From: Lachnotalea glycerini
GTDB taxonomy: Bacteria > Bacillota > Clostridia > Lachnospirales > Lachnospiraceae
DNA length: 64,000 bases
Direction: 5' to 3'
Assembly (NCBI RefSeq): GCF_003201285.1
Contig: NZ_QICS01000005.1
Span: 124,001 to 188,000, forward strand
Below are positions 25,816 through 34,571 of the stretch, piece by piece. Position 1 is the stretch's first letter. Each line of letters starts with the position of its first letter. The position numbers and the translations under genes were made by a program. Below the pieces are notes generated by a model. It did not search any database. It was not told the DNA's origin and worked only from the letters and a program-made list of their open reading frames with translations.

Positions 25816-26778
25816 TTATACCAAATACTGATCCAAAAGAAAAATAAGCTCCTCAAGCGTTTCGACCTCATTCACTTTTTTCCTAAGCTTTGCAGAATTG
25901 GGAAATCCACCCATATACCAGGCTGTATGCTTACGCATTTCTTTGATCCCGATCCATTCACCCTTATGTTCTACCTGAAGCCTTGCATGTTCTATAATTG
26001 CCTCCTTTACCTGCAAAGCAGATGGCTTTTCAATTTCCTTTCCTGTATTTAAATATTCATTAATTTGTGAAAACAGCCAAGGATTTCCCCTGACTCCTCT
26101 CCCTATCATAACTGCGTCACAGTTTGTTTCATTAAGCATCTTAGCTGCACTTTGAGGACTGTCAACGTCTCCATTCCCGATAACGGGTATACAAACATTA
26201 TCTTTCACCTGTCTGATTATATTCCAATCCGCCTTACCGGAGTAGTACTGTTCTCGTGTCCTGCCATGTACAGCAATTGCCGCAGCTCCACAATCTTCAA
26301 TTATTTTAGCAATTTCAACTGCATTAATGCTGTTCTCATCAAAACCCTTTCTGATTTTAACAGTAACCGGCTTTTTAATCGCCTTCACTGTTTTTGAAAC
26401 AATTTCCCTTACAAGCTTTGAATTTTTCATAAGTGCAGAGCCTTCCTGATTGTTTACCACTTTTGGTACCGGACATCCCATATTAATGTCTAACAAACTA
26501 AAGGGTTTTTCTTCAATTCTTTTGGCCATCTCACTCATTATTTTAGGATCAGATCCAAACAGTTGTAAAGAAACAGGACGTTCTTGCTCACTTATTTCCA
26601 TTAAAATATCTGTATTCTTATTATTATAATAAATGGCTTTGGCACTTACCATTTCCATGCATAGTAAACCAGCTCCTTGCTGTTTACACAATAATCGAAA
26701 TGGCAGGTCCGTCACTCCTGCCATAGGTGCCAGTATTAAATTGTTTTCAAGCTCTACGTTGCCGATTTTTAATTTCAT
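25816..26778 (-). CDS. dusB: tRNA-dihydrouridine synthase DusB
   Basis: 320 residues. FMN-binding TIM barrel with LAPMAGVTDLPFRLLCK at the start, catalytic Cys in INMGCPVPKV (about 101), KIRKGF, AVHGRTREQYYSGKADW and GNGDV / MIGRGVRGNPW phosphate-binding loops. It reduces uridine to dihydrouridine in the tRNA D-loop. Encoded 12 nt after coaX. AAGGGTG precedes the ATG. Confidence 0.95.
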   Translation of the reverse strand: MKLKIGNVELENNLILAPMAGVTDLPFRLLCKQQGAGLLCMEMVSAKAIYYNNKNTDILMEISEQERPVSLQLFGSDPKIMSEMAKRIEEKPFSLLDINMGCPVPKVVNNQEGSALMKNSKLVREIVSKTVKAIKKPVTVKIRKGFDENSINAVEIAKIIEDCGAAAIAVHGRTREQYYSGKADWNIIRQVKDNVCIPVIGNGDVDSPQSAAKMLNETNCDAVMIGRGVRGNPWLFSQINEYLNTGKEIEKPSALQVKEAIIEHARLQVEHKGEWIGIKEMRKHTAWYMGGFPNSAKLRKKVNEVETLEELIFLLDQYLV

Positions 26779-26790
26779 GTATACACCCTT

Positions 26791-27564
26791 TTAGCTTTTT
26801 TTACAACGGTTATAAATGCATTGTAAGCCTTTTAACGTCAATGTGGGATCATAAATATCAATCAGGCTTGTTTCCTGTGCTATTATGATGCCCAGTCCAC
26901 CCGTCGCTACAACTTTGATTCCCTCAAGCTTACTTTCCTCTTTCATTTTTGATATAATATATTCCGTCTGTCCAATATACCCATATACAATTCCAGCCTG
27001 CATGCTTGATATAGTCTCTTTGCTTAAAATGCTGGCCGGTTTTTTAATCTCTATTTTAGGAAGCTTTGCAGCATCTTGCCATAAGGCCTTAGCAGATGTA
27101 CTAATACCCGGTGCAGTTACTCCTGCGGTAAAGGCGCCCTCTTGCGTCACCAAATCATAGGTGGTAGCTGTACCAAAATCTACTATAATAACCGGCCCTC
27201 CATATAATTCATATGCACCAACTGCGTCCACAATTCGATCTGCTCCAACTTCTTTTGGATTATCCATTGCAAGACGAATACCCGTCTTAATTCCAGGTCC
27301 TACTATAATAGGTTCTATATGAAAATACTTAATGATTGAACTATTAAGCGAATACATAATATCTGGCACAACAGATGCAATAATTACATCCTCAATATCC
27401 CCTATTGTAAAATTTCTATGCTCCAATAAGTTACAAATATCAATGCCGTATTCATCGGAGGTCCTTGGCATCTTTGTAGTAAGACGGAAGTTGCCAATCA
27501 ACCCCTCCTTTGAGAATATACCAAGTGTTATATTTGTATTTCCTACATCAATTACTAATAGCAT
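26791..27564 (-). CDS. coaX: Type III pantothenate kinase CoaX
   Basis: 257 residues from the ATG at 27564 (AAAGGAG eight bases upstream); a longer frame upstream runs into the preceding gene. Starts [17 protein letters not shown], the ASKHA phosphate-binding loop, with [19 protein letters not shown] and [14 protein letters not shown] further on. It phosphorylates pantothenate in CoA synthesis and needs a monovalent cation. It lies 1 nt after the preceding stop, next to birA, a common pairing of cofactor genes. Confidence 0.95.
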   Translation of the reverse strand: MLLVIDVGNTNITLGIFSKEGLIGNFRLTTKMPRTSDEYGIDICNLLEHRNFTIGDIEDVIIASVVPDIMYSLNSSIIKYFHIEPIIVGPGIKTGIRLAMDNPKEVGADRIVDAVGAYELYGGPVIIVDFGTATTYDLVTQEGAFTAGVTAPGISTSAKALWQDAAKLPKIEIKKPASILSKETISSMQAGIVYGYIGQTEYIISKMKEESKLEGIKVVATGGLGIIIAQETSLIDIYDPTLTLKGLQCIYNRCKKS

Positions 27565-27565
27565 C

Positions 27566-27919
27566 TTATCTCTCCTTTGTCGCATCCAAATCCAGTTCTT
27601 CATTTAAAAAGAAAACCTTATAAAATAACTCAAGTGCTTCCATCATCTCGGCCTTAGTTCTCTGAATTTCCTTAATCTTTAGGCCACTACCTATTTCATC
27701 ATAAAGTATATCGTCTTCATCAGCAGAAACCTCCAGATTAAGATTCCCTTTTTCATCAAAAACAAGCGTTATAATTCCTCCAACCTCTTCCGTAAAAAGC
27801 ACACACATGATTTTAAGCTCATCCTTGATCCCTTGCGGCAAGGCTTCAAAATCTTCATTTAAGTAAAACTTTTTCTCATAGGCATTAGAGCCACATAGAA
27901 TCACTTTGTCCTGATACAT
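27566..27919 (-). CDS. Conserved small protein, function unknown
   Basis: 117 residues beginning [20 protein letters not shown], with a central [20 protein letters not shown] strand pattern and an acidic stretch ([15 protein letters not shown]). It resembles a family I know from Lachnospiraceae genomes (possibly DUF6145), usually beside coaX/birA; the label is from memory. No membrane segment. GGAAAGGA precedes the ATG. Confidence 0.75.
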   Translation of the reverse strand: MYQDKVILCGSNAYEKKFYLNEDFEALPQGIKDELKIMCVLFTEEVGGIITLVFDEKGNLNLEVSADEDDILYDEIGSGLKIKEIQRTKAEMMEALELFYKVFFLNEELDLDATKER

Positions 27920-27986
27920 AAATTTGTTCCTTTCCTATCATACAACTATTTCACATTACATATGTCCATGGACTGAGGCTTCTATC

Positions 27987-28967
27987 TTATACATAACCGT
28001 AAATTCCTCTTACTGATACTTCTCCGGCATAGATTGCCATCATCTGTCCATCCTCTTTTTCTACCATTAGTTCGCCCTTGGAATTGATTCCTCTCGCGAT
28101 ACCAATAAACTCTTTGGATGGTTCCATAATAACTACCTCTTTATCTAAACTAACTAACATATTATTGTATCTTTCTTTCTGCGCTTCCAGAGTATGATGC
28201 ATCATAAAAATCTCATACTCCTCTTCAAAACACAGCATAACTTGATTAATTAATTCAGCCCGTTTGACAGGATACCCATTTTCAATTTTAATTGAAGTAG
28301 CTTTTTCTTTTAACTCATTTTGAAAAGTATCCATATTGACATTGATGCCAATTCCTATCACTATATGATTAATGTAATCCATTTCTGCACTCATCTCGGT
28401 CAGTATACCGCAAATCTTTTTACGATTTAATACAATATCGTTTGGCCATTTGATAAAACACGAATCTTTCGTCAATTTATTACATGCTTTAGCTACCGCA
28501 ATTGCCATAACCAGAGTTAACATAGAAGCATCAGACGGATTCAAGCTGGGTTTTAAAATAAGTGTCATGAATATACCAGTGCTCACCGGTGATTCCCAAC
28601 TTCTTCCTCTTCTCCCCTTGCCTCCTGACTGGTTATCAGAAACGACTAAGGCTCCATGATTCGCACCTTCCTCTGCCAACTGTTTAGCCTTTGTATTAGT
28701 GGAATCAATCGTATCAAAGCAAAATAATTCCTGTCCTGCCCATTTTGACGTCAACACAGACTTTATTTCACTATAGGCAAGAACGTCCGGGCACTCTTTT
28801 AAAGAATAGCCTTTATTAGGGACGGCTTCAATAACATAGCCTTCCTCTTTTAATTGATTAATTGCTTTCCATACTGCCGTTCTTGAAACGCCAAATTGAT
28901 TGCATAAATCTTGACCAGACAAATAGGAATCCGTATTTTTTAATAAAGTTAATATCTTTGTTTTCAA
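27987..28967 (-). CDS. birA: Bifunctional biotin-protein ligase / biotin repressor BirA
   Basis: 326 residues from TTG at 28967, which has GGAGG eight bases upstream; the preceding gene's stop is 1 nt away. N-terminal HTH (SGQDLCNQFGVSRTAVWKAI, about 15-55), then the ligase domain with GGKGRRGRSWESP (about 113) and FIKWPNDIVLNRKKICGIL, and a C-terminal SH3-like domain. It activates biotin to biotinyl-AMP and transfers it to carboxylase carriers; the HTH suggests it also represses biotin genes. Confidence 0.95.
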   Translation of the reverse strand: MKTKILTLLKNTDSYLSGQDLCNQFGVSRTAVWKAINQLKEEGYVIEAVPNKGYSLKECPDVLAYSEIKSVLTSKWAGQELFCFDTIDSTNTKAKQLAEEGANHGALVVSDNQSGGKGRRGRSWESPVSTGIFMTLILKPSLNPSDASMLTLVMAIAVAKACNKLTKDSCFIKWPNDIVLNRKKICGILTEMSAEMDYINHIVIGIGINVNMDTFQNELKEKATSIKIENGYPVKRAELINQVMLCFEEEYEIFMMHHTLEAQKERYNNMLVSLDKEVVIMEPSKEFIGIARGINSKGELMVEKEDGQMMAIYAGEVSVRGIYGYV

Positions 28968-28968
28968 A

Positions 28969-29241
28969 TCAAAAGCCTCCAAAACCCATAAATAGCATCA
29001 GTGATATGACAAAAAGAAAAATTCCTCCAAACAGATATATTTTCCCTTTATTCACTTGTATCACTCTTTTAAGTCCAGCCAATATATTTACTATTGCTCC
29101 CATTAAAATAATATAAGGAAACAAAACAGCATTATTTTCTATATTAATTAATGCAATAATTGACATTCCAAGCATAACAGTACATAATATTACATTCGTA
29201 ACATCCAATATGAAATAATTATCTTTGATTTTTGATTTCAT
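28969..29241 (-). CDS. Small membrane protein
   Basis: 90 residues from the ATG at 29241, with GGAGG five bases upstream. Three hydrophobic segments: about 12-32, 38-55 and 65-85 (YLFGGIFLFVISLMLFMGFG). No family recognised. Its stop is 1 nt from the birA start, so expression is coupled. Confidence 0.7.
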   Translation of the reverse strand: MKSKIKDNYFILDVTNVILCTVMLGMSIIALINIENNAVLFPYIILMGAIVNILAGLKRVIQVNKGKIYLFGGIFLFVISLMLFMGFGGF

Positions 29242-29298
29242 ATCTGCCTCCAACCGCGCACTTTACTCACTTTTTGACAGACAGAATGGTTACCTCTT

Positions 29299-30288
29299 CT
29301 ATTCTCCAAGTGTTGCCATCATAACTGCTTTAATAGTATGCATACGATTCTCTGCTTCATCAAATACGACAGAAGCCTTCGATTCAAATACTTCGTCAGT
29401 AACCTCCATCTCATTAACCTGGAATTTTTCATTCATTTCCTTACCAATTGTTGTTTTTAAATCATGAAAAGCCGGTAAGCAATGCATAAATATGGAATCT
29501 GCTTTTGCATAACTCATTGTCTTCTTATTTACCTGATACTCAGATAATTCCTCTATTCTGCTTTCCCAAACCTTGGCAGGCTCTCCCATTGATACCCATA
29601 CATCTGTATAGATAACATCCGCATCCTTGCAGCCCTCAGCAACATCCTCAGTAAGAGTTATCTTAGCGCTTGTCGATTTCGCCAACTCCATACATTCCTT
29701 AACAAGCTCCTCATTTGGAAAATACTTCTTTGGAGCACATGCAACAAAGTGCATTCCCATCTTCGCGCATGCAATCATGAGAGAATTTCCCATATTAAAA
29801 CGAGCATCACCCATATAAACCAGTTTTACACCCTTTAGTTTTCCTAAATGCTCTCTTATCGTAAGCAAATCAGCAAGCATCTGTGTCGGATGGTCTTCAT
29901 TGGTCAAACCATTCCATACCGGAACACCAGCATATTTGGCAATTTCTTCTACGATTTCTTGTCCAAAACCACGGTATTCAATTCCGTCGTACATCCTTCC
30001 CAGCACTCTTGCAGTATCTGCAATACTTTCCTTTTTACCGATTTGAGAACCACTTGGATCAAGATAAGTAGTGCCAAGTCCCAAATCATGTGCGGCAACC
30101 TCAAAAGCACATCTAGTTCTGGTACTTGTTTTTTCAAAAATCAGTGCAATACTCTTACCTGGATATTGTTTTGGCAATATTCCCATCTGTTTCTTTTCTT
30201 TCAAATCTGCTGATAGATTAATTAAATATTCAATTTCATCCGGTGTAAAATCCTTTAATGTCAAAAAATGTCTTCCCTTTAAGTTCAT
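29299..30288 (-). CDS. argF: Ornithine carbamoyltransferase
   Basis: 329 residues with all signature motifs: [12 protein letters not shown] (carbamoyl-phosphate binding, about 52-62), [11 protein letters not shown] (about 130) and HCLPAF (about 267, ornithine binding). It makes citrulline from ornithine and carbamoyl phosphate in arginine synthesis, or works in reverse in the deiminase pathway. No other arg gene is adjacent, so the direction cannot be told. It follows a patatin-like gene by 13 nt. Confidence 0.96.
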   Translation of the reverse strand: MNLKGRHFLTLKDFTPDEIEYLINLSADLKEKKQMGILPKQYPGKSIALIFEKTSTRTRCAFEVAAHDLGLGTTYLDPSGSQIGKKESIADTARVLGRMYDGIEYRGFGQEIVEEIAKYAGVPVWNGLTNEDHPTQMLADLLTIREHLGKLKGVKLVYMGDARFNMGNSLMIACAKMGMHFVACAPKKYFPNEELVKECMELAKSTSAKITLTEDVAEGCKDADVIYTDVWVSMGEPAKVWESRIEELSEYQVNKKTMSYAKADSIFMHCLPAFHDLKTTIGKEMNEKFQVNEMEVTDEVFESKASVVFDEAENRMHTIKAVMMATLGE

Positions 30289-30301
30289 AATATCCTCCTA
30301 C

Positions 30302-31474
30302 TTAATTCTCTGAATGATTTATTATTACTGTTATAAATGCAGGTAACTCAAACGTACCCATCCCTGAATTTATTTTATTTAAAACCTCTTTTCTAAATTC
30401 CTCCACTGTATATATCTTATACTTTTGTACTCTTAAAATCTTAGCAGCAGCCTCCAGAATACTCAAATACAGTTCACAATACGACCACTCTTTACCTAAT
30501 TTAAGTTCCAATGCAATGGCTGCAAGTACACGCTCAACAAAGTTTCTGGTAAGCATCTCTTTTTTGTCCTCAATATTATAATACTCACAAAGCTTCTTTT
30601 TTTCGTCTTCTGAAATATGAATCAGTTGCTTTAAATAATAACACTCTTCTTGATTTTCTTCAATATAATATATTTTTCCTTTCAACCCATAAATCAGACG
30701 CATTGCATCATAATAGCCTATTTTAATGTTTCGGCTGCTTTTATTGGAGTCGAAATCCAGTATATTTCCAAGATCTACTCTGGGTTCAATTGATAAAACC
30801 GTAACTCCTTCTGGCAGTTTGACTTTCTTTTCTCTGCCGATTCCAAATATACGAACCACAATTATGTCTTGATAACCTCTTTTCACAAGAGATTCTAAAG
30901 GCACATTATTAAACATTCCTCCATCCATATAGGTTTTACCATGTAACTTTTCATTCTTAAACACTGGCAGATAGGCGCTTGCCAAAAGTAAATCCTGCAT
31001 CCTCCCTTCCTCAACCTCTTTCATATCCAAATCAAGCTCTTTCATTTCGGATATCGAAAAGGTGAGTAAATAAAAGTTTATCTTTCCATTTCGAATACAA
31101 GATTCATCAATATTTTGGGCAATCAGTTCTTTTAGTGGCGTGATATCAGCTCCTCCATCCACAAACAGCCGCAATGAATGCTTTAATGCCTCTGATATTT
31201 CAAGCTTTCCCTGAAATACCTGTGACATAATGTGATCATCAACCTTCATTACTTTTGAATAAGAAATGTTTTCCCATAATTCTTCAGCTTTCTTATAATC
31301 TCCCATGCATATCATAGCAGCGTTGAGTGCTCCTACTGAGGTCCCTGCAACCGCATTTACTTTTACTCCCACTTCCTCAAAGGCCTTCCAGGCACCAATC
31401 TGATAGGCGCCCTTTGCTCCTCCTCCTTCTAATACAATTCCGTATTCCTTTGATAAATCTATGACAGGGTTCAT
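30302..31474 (-). CDS. Patatin-like phospholipase
   Basis: 390 residues from the second ATG (31474), which has AAGGAG at proper distance. The N-terminal half is a patatin fold: glycine-rich oxyanion loop LEGGGAKGAYQIGAW, nucleophile elbow GTSVG (Ser about 47), and catalytic Asp in DGGMFNNVP (about 203). The C-terminal ~150 residues are helical and not part of the usual patatin domain. Such enzymes hydrolyse lipid acyl esters; the substrate is unknown. Cytosolic, no signal peptide. Forms an operon with argF. Confidence 0.9.
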   Translation of the reverse strand: MNPVIDLSKEYGIVLEGGGAKGAYQIGAWKAFEEVGVKVNAVAGTSVGALNAAMICMGDYKKAEELWENISYSKVMKVDDHIMSQVFQGKLEISEALKHSLRLFVDGGADITPLKELIAQNIDESCIRNGKINFYLLTFSISEMKELDLDMKEVEEGRMQDLLLASAYLPVFKNEKLHGKTYMDGGMFNNVPLESLVKRGYQDIIVVRIFGIGREKKVKLPEGVTVLSIEPRVDLGNILDFDSNKSSRNIKIGYYDAMRLIYGLKGKIYYIEENQEECYYLKQLIHISEDEKKKLCEYYNIEDKKEMLTRNFVERVLAAIALELKLGKEWSYCELYLSILEAAAKILRVQKYKIYTVEEFRKEVLNKINSGMGTFELPAFITVIINHSEN

Positions 31475-31529
31475 ACTCATTCTCCTTTAATGTAGCGGCA
31501 ATTTCAGGAGGAATTTTACTAATTATATG

Positions 31530-31568
31530 AAAGAAACAGCGGCAGGGATTATTAATCCGCCACCGCTT
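31530..31568 (-). terminator. Probable terminator after SPFH gene
   Basis: AGCGG...GGATTA (31567-31551) pairs with TAATCC...CCGCT (31550-31537) with an internal loop, followed on the minus strand by TTTCTTTC. Separates nfeD-SPFH from the patatin-argF genes. Confidence 0.5.
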
Positions 31569-31611
31569 ATCAAATATACCTCTAGCTCTTACCTTCATTA
31601 CCATTTGCTTT

Positions 31612-32532
31612 TTAATTTTCTTTGGCAACCTCTGTAATTGCTTTTACCATTCCTGCCATATTCTGAATATCAGATGGTATAATAATTTTAGTAGCTTTTC
31701 CGTCTGCTGCTTTTTCAAAAGCTTCCAAGCTCTTCAACTGTAATACGCTGGCATCAGCGCCTGCCTCTTTCAGGAATCGAATACCGTCAGCTTTTGCCTG
31801 CTGAATCTTTGCGATTGCCAACGCTTCACCTTCAGCCTCCCTGATTGTAGCTTCTTTCTTAGCCTCTGCTCTAAGAATAGCTGCCTGCTTTTCAGCTTCT
31901 GCATCAAGAATGGCAGATTCTTTATGGCCTTCTGCAACTAGAATAGTTGACTTTTTCTCTCCTTCTGCTCTTAGGATTGATTCTCTTCGCTCGCGTTCTG
32001 CTTTCATCTGTTTCTCCATCGCATCCTGAATTGCTGCCGGTGGAATGATATTCTTTAACTCAACTCGATTTACTTTAATTCCCCATGGATCAGTTGCTAC
32101 ATCTAATGACACTCTCATCTTAGTGTTGATTAATTCTCTTGATGTTAATGTCTCATCCAACTCTAAATCACCTATGATATTTCTTAACGTCGTTGCAGTT
32201 AAATTCTCAATTGCCATAAGTGGATTTTCCACTCCATATGCATATAGCTTTGGATCTGTAATCTGATAAAAAACTACTGTATCAATTCTCATAGTTACAT
32301 TATCTTTTGTGATAACCGGCTGTGGTTCAAAATCAACCACTTGCTCTTTCAAAATCACTTTTTTTGCAATTCTATCAATGAATGGTACTCTAAAATGCAG
32401 ACCTACACCCCAAGTGTCCTGATATCCTCCTAAGCGTTCCAATATCATAGCCTGAGCCTGTGGAACAATTTTAATACATGATGCCAATATAATTAAAATT
32501 ACAATGATTAATATTAATACTAGAAATTGCAT
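31612..32532 (-). CDS. SPFH/band-7 (stomatin-like) membrane protein
   Basis: 306 residues. One N-terminal membrane helix (2-20), then the SPFH domain (KIVPQAQAMILERLGGYQDT ... RVELKNIIPPAAIQDAMEKQ) and an Ala/Glu-rich coiled coil (about 175-250: repeated AEGEKKSTI, AEAEKQAAI, AEAKKEATI blocks) for oligomerisation. Stomatin-like proteins form membrane microdomain scaffolds and partner with NfeD. It overlaps the nfeD stop by 13 nt, which fits co-expression of the pair. Confidence 0.93.
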   Translation of the reverse strand: MQFLVLILIIVILIILASCIKIVPQAQAMILERLGGYQDTWGVGLHFRVPFIDRIAKKVILKEQVVDFEPQPVITKDNVTMRIDTVVFYQITDPKLYAYGVENPLMAIENLTATTLRNIIGDLELDETLTSRELINTKMRVSLDVATDPWGIKVNRVELKNIIPPAAIQDAMEKQMKAERERRESILRAEGEKKSTILVAEGHKESAILDAEAEKQAAILRAEAKKEATIREAEGEALAIAKIQQAKADGIRFLKEAGADASVLQLKSLEAFEKAADGKATKIIIPSDIQNMAGMVKAITEVAKEN

Positions 32533-32975
32533 GATTTATTTTCCTCCTTTTTCTCCTCAACGATAAGCTTAACACCGCTGATTTCCTTAATCATAACCAA
32601 CCGTTCTTTTTCTATGGTCTTAGTTTCGTCAGCACTTCTGGCTGTCCATTCCTGTCCACCTATAACAACACTGCCTTCACCTTTTATATTGTTAATATCT
32701 GCTGTTACGATTGCCGTCTTTCCAATAAGACTTTCAGCATTGGTTTTGATTCTATTTTTATTTAAATACTTCATTGCTATTGGTCTTGTAACAAATAATA
32801 GCAAAAGTGATACTAAAAAAAACAATGTTATCTGTATACCCAATGAAGCGCCAAAGACAGTCGCAACAAATGCTGCGAGTGATCCGCCTGCAAACCAAAT
32901 TGTTGTTAATCCTAATGTAATAATTTCTATGATAAGCAATATTACAAATAGGATTAGCCAAAACATTTCATACAC
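32520..32975 (-). CDS. nfeD: NfeD family protein
   Basis: 151 residues from GTG at 32975 (GGGGG seven bases upstream). Upstream codons lie in the leader and look noncoding. Three to four hydrophobic segments (residues 4-75) are followed by the NfeD OB-fold (LIGKTAIVTADINNIKGEGS, then VVIGGQEWTARS). NfeD lacks the ClpP-like protease part here, i.e. the short type. It works with the downstream SPFH protein in membrane organisation. Confidence 0.9.
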   Translation of the reverse strand: MYEMFWLILFVILLIIEIITLGLTTIWFAGGSLAAFVATVFGASLGIQITLFFLVSLLLLFVTRPIAMKYLNKNRIKTNAESLIGKTAIVTADINNIKGEGSVVIGGQEWTARSADETKTIEKERLVMIKEISGVKLIVEEKKEENKSCNF

Positions 32976-32999
32976 ATCAAGTCCCCCTTTTCTGCAATT

Positions 33000-33169
33000 G
33001 TAGTGTATTAAAACTCTTATTAGATACGAGCTTTGATACACTACTATATTACTATAAATAATACTTTATTACAAGATTGATTCGTAACACTATTTAGCAA
33101 AATTTTACTTGCTATTTCATGTATCACGGTGTAGTATATACATATACTACAAGTAGTATTGATTACTAC
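33000..33169. promoter_or_regulatory. Cluster of GTAGT-type inverted repeats between nfeD and hlyIII
   Basis: Three dyads share one half-site: GTAGTGTAT (33000-33008) / ATACACTAC (33036-33044); GTAGTATA-TACA-TATACTAC (33131-33150); GTAGT-N7-ACTAC (33153-33169). They lie between the divergent nfeD and hemolysin-III genes. Probably operators of an unidentified regulator; the first could also be an RNA hairpin in the nfeD leader. Confidence 0.5.
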
Positions 33170-33237
33170 GTTGTGTGCTATCCGAAATTGTACACTTGGT
33201 TTTATTTGTCACATACGTATTTGAAAGGAGCTTATTT

Positions 33238-33906
33238 ATGAAATTTAAACCCAAAGACCCTGGCAGCGCAATTACACATTTTATCGGAATGCTTATGGCT
33301 ATTTTTGCAGCAACTCCCCTTTTAATCAAGGCAGCTAATGCACCAGACCGCATTCACACAATATCCTTGGCAATATTCATCATGAGCATGATATTATTAT
33401 ATGGAGCCAGCACCACTTATCATTCTTTTAATTTGTCAGATAAAACAAATACTTTATTAAGAAAGCTGGATCATATGATGATTTTCGTACTGATAGCTGG
33501 TTCTTATACCCCCATTTGTCTTGTTGTACTTGGAGGCAGAACAGGAAAAATGCTATTTCTACTTGTTTGGGCAATTGCAACTCTTGGCATCATAATTAAA
33601 GGATGCTGGATTACCTGCCCCAAATGGTTTTCCTCTCTGCTATACATTGCAATGGGCTGGGTGTGTGTAATTGCTTTCACACCTCTTGTTAATGCGCTAT
33701 CAAATGCAGCGTTTTTCTGGCTTTTAGCCGGCGGTATTATTTATACAATAGGCGGTATTATATATGCTTTGAAATTGCCTATATTTAATTCCAGACATTC
33801 TTCCTTTGGCTCTCATGAAATCTTCCACCTTTTTGTTATGGGCGGAAGCATATGTCATTTTATTTTAATGTATTACTTTGTAGCCGTTATGCCAGTCAGT
33901 TTATAA
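33238..33906 (+). CDS. Hemolysin III / PAQR family membrane protein
   Basis: 222 residues from the ATG at 33238 (AAAGGAG upstream). Seven hydrophobic segments. HlyIII marks: YGASTTYHSFNL (after helix 2), KLDHMMIFVLIAGSYTPICL, and GSHEIFHLFVMGGSICHFIL at the end, with the Ser, Asp and His residues of the CREST/PAQR metal site. The physiological role in bacteria is unclear. Followed by a strong terminator. Confidence 0.92.
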   Translation: MKFKPKDPGSAITHFIGMLMAIFAATPLLIKAANAPDRIHTISLAIFIMSMILLYGASTTYHSFNLSDKTNTLLRKLDHMMIFVLIAGSYTPICLVVLGGRTGKMLFLLVWAIATLGIIIKGCWITCPKWFSSLLYIAMGWVCVIAFTPLVNALSNAAFFWLLAGGIIYTIGGIIYALKLPIFNSRHSSFGSHEIFHLFVMGGSICHFILMYYFVAVMPVSL

Positions 33907-33924
33907 CTTTATGAAATCTTGTTA

Positions 33925-33974
33925 AGCCATAACTCTAAGCAATTAAATTTATTTGCTTAGAGTTATGGCTTTTT
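33925..33974 (+). terminator. Strong terminator after hlyIII, inside the end of a convergent gene
   Basis: AGCCATAACTCTAAGCAA (33925-33942) and its exact complement (33953-33970) make an 18-bp stem followed by TTTT. The last codons and stop of the convergent GIY-YIG gene lie in the right arm. Confidence 0.85.
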
Positions 33975-34211
33975 AGAGAGGATTAATTTTTCTTTTTGCA
34001 TTCTAGTTAGTTTTTTAATTTCACATTCCCGCCTCAATGCCTCCTCTTTACTGTCAAAGACTTCATAGTATTCTAAAGTAACCGGAATTCTTGCTTTTGT
34101 GTATTTGGCTCCTCTTTTATTATTATGAGCTTCCAGCCTTTTCTCCAGATTGTTTGTCCAACCTGTGTACAAGGTATTATCACTGCATTTTAAAATATAT
34201 GTATAATTCAT
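33963..34211 (-). CDS. GIY-YIG domain protein (YhbQ/UPF0213-like)
   Basis: 82 residues, the usual size of single-domain UPF0213 proteins. The motif reads [20 protein letters not shown] with the catalytic Arg in EKRLEAHN and Glu in [14 protein letters not shown]. These have the GIY-YIG nuclease fold; the cellular job is unproven. Its 3' end overlaps the hlyIII terminator. AGGAGAAG precedes the ATG. Confidence 0.9.
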   Translation of the reverse strand: MNYTYILKCSDNTLYTGWTNNLEKRLEAHNNKRGAKYTKARIPVTLEYYEVFDSKEEALRRECEIKKLTRMQKEKLILSKKP

Positions 34212-34571
34212 TGGCTTCTCCTAATTTTAAAAACTTATAATTCAAGTATAATACGTTTCTTGTATGACGTAAAGCGCTTCTCTGCATAACAAGCTTTGTA
34301 AGTTTAAAATGATTACGGCATTTATCAAATGCTCTTATATTCCCTTGAACTCGTGAAAAATTAATATAAGGAGCATTTTTTAAAATGCCCCTCATTCTAT
34401 CTAAAGCAATCGATCAATCTAGTATGGTATCGATGTATTACACCCTGTCAATCCAACGAGAATCTAAAGTAAAAAAAATCGATTGCATATTTTTAGATAT
34501 GTAGCTTCTCGTTGGAGGGTTTACTACATTTATACTATTATTATATTCAAAAGGTATTTCTTCGTTCCTAG
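34212..34571. other. Structured noncoding stretch
   Basis: No gene seen. It holds a hairpin AAATGCTC-TTATATT (34327-34341) / AATATAAG-GAGCATTT (34363-34378) followed by T6 on the plus strand, i.e. a terminator with no plus-strand gene before it. A second nested inverted repeat is CCAACGAGAA (34453-34462) / TTCTCGTTGG (34506-34515), with ATCTAAA/TTTAGAT inside. GCAATCGAT near 34404 is also complementary to ATCGATTGC near 34479. Could be a small RNA or a small nonautonomous element. Confidence 0.4.

Noticed and set aside
34180-34395. Open frame overlapping the start of the GIY-YIG gene
   Set aside because: No ribosome site, random-looking composition, covers the likely GIY-YIG promoter; treated as noncoding.
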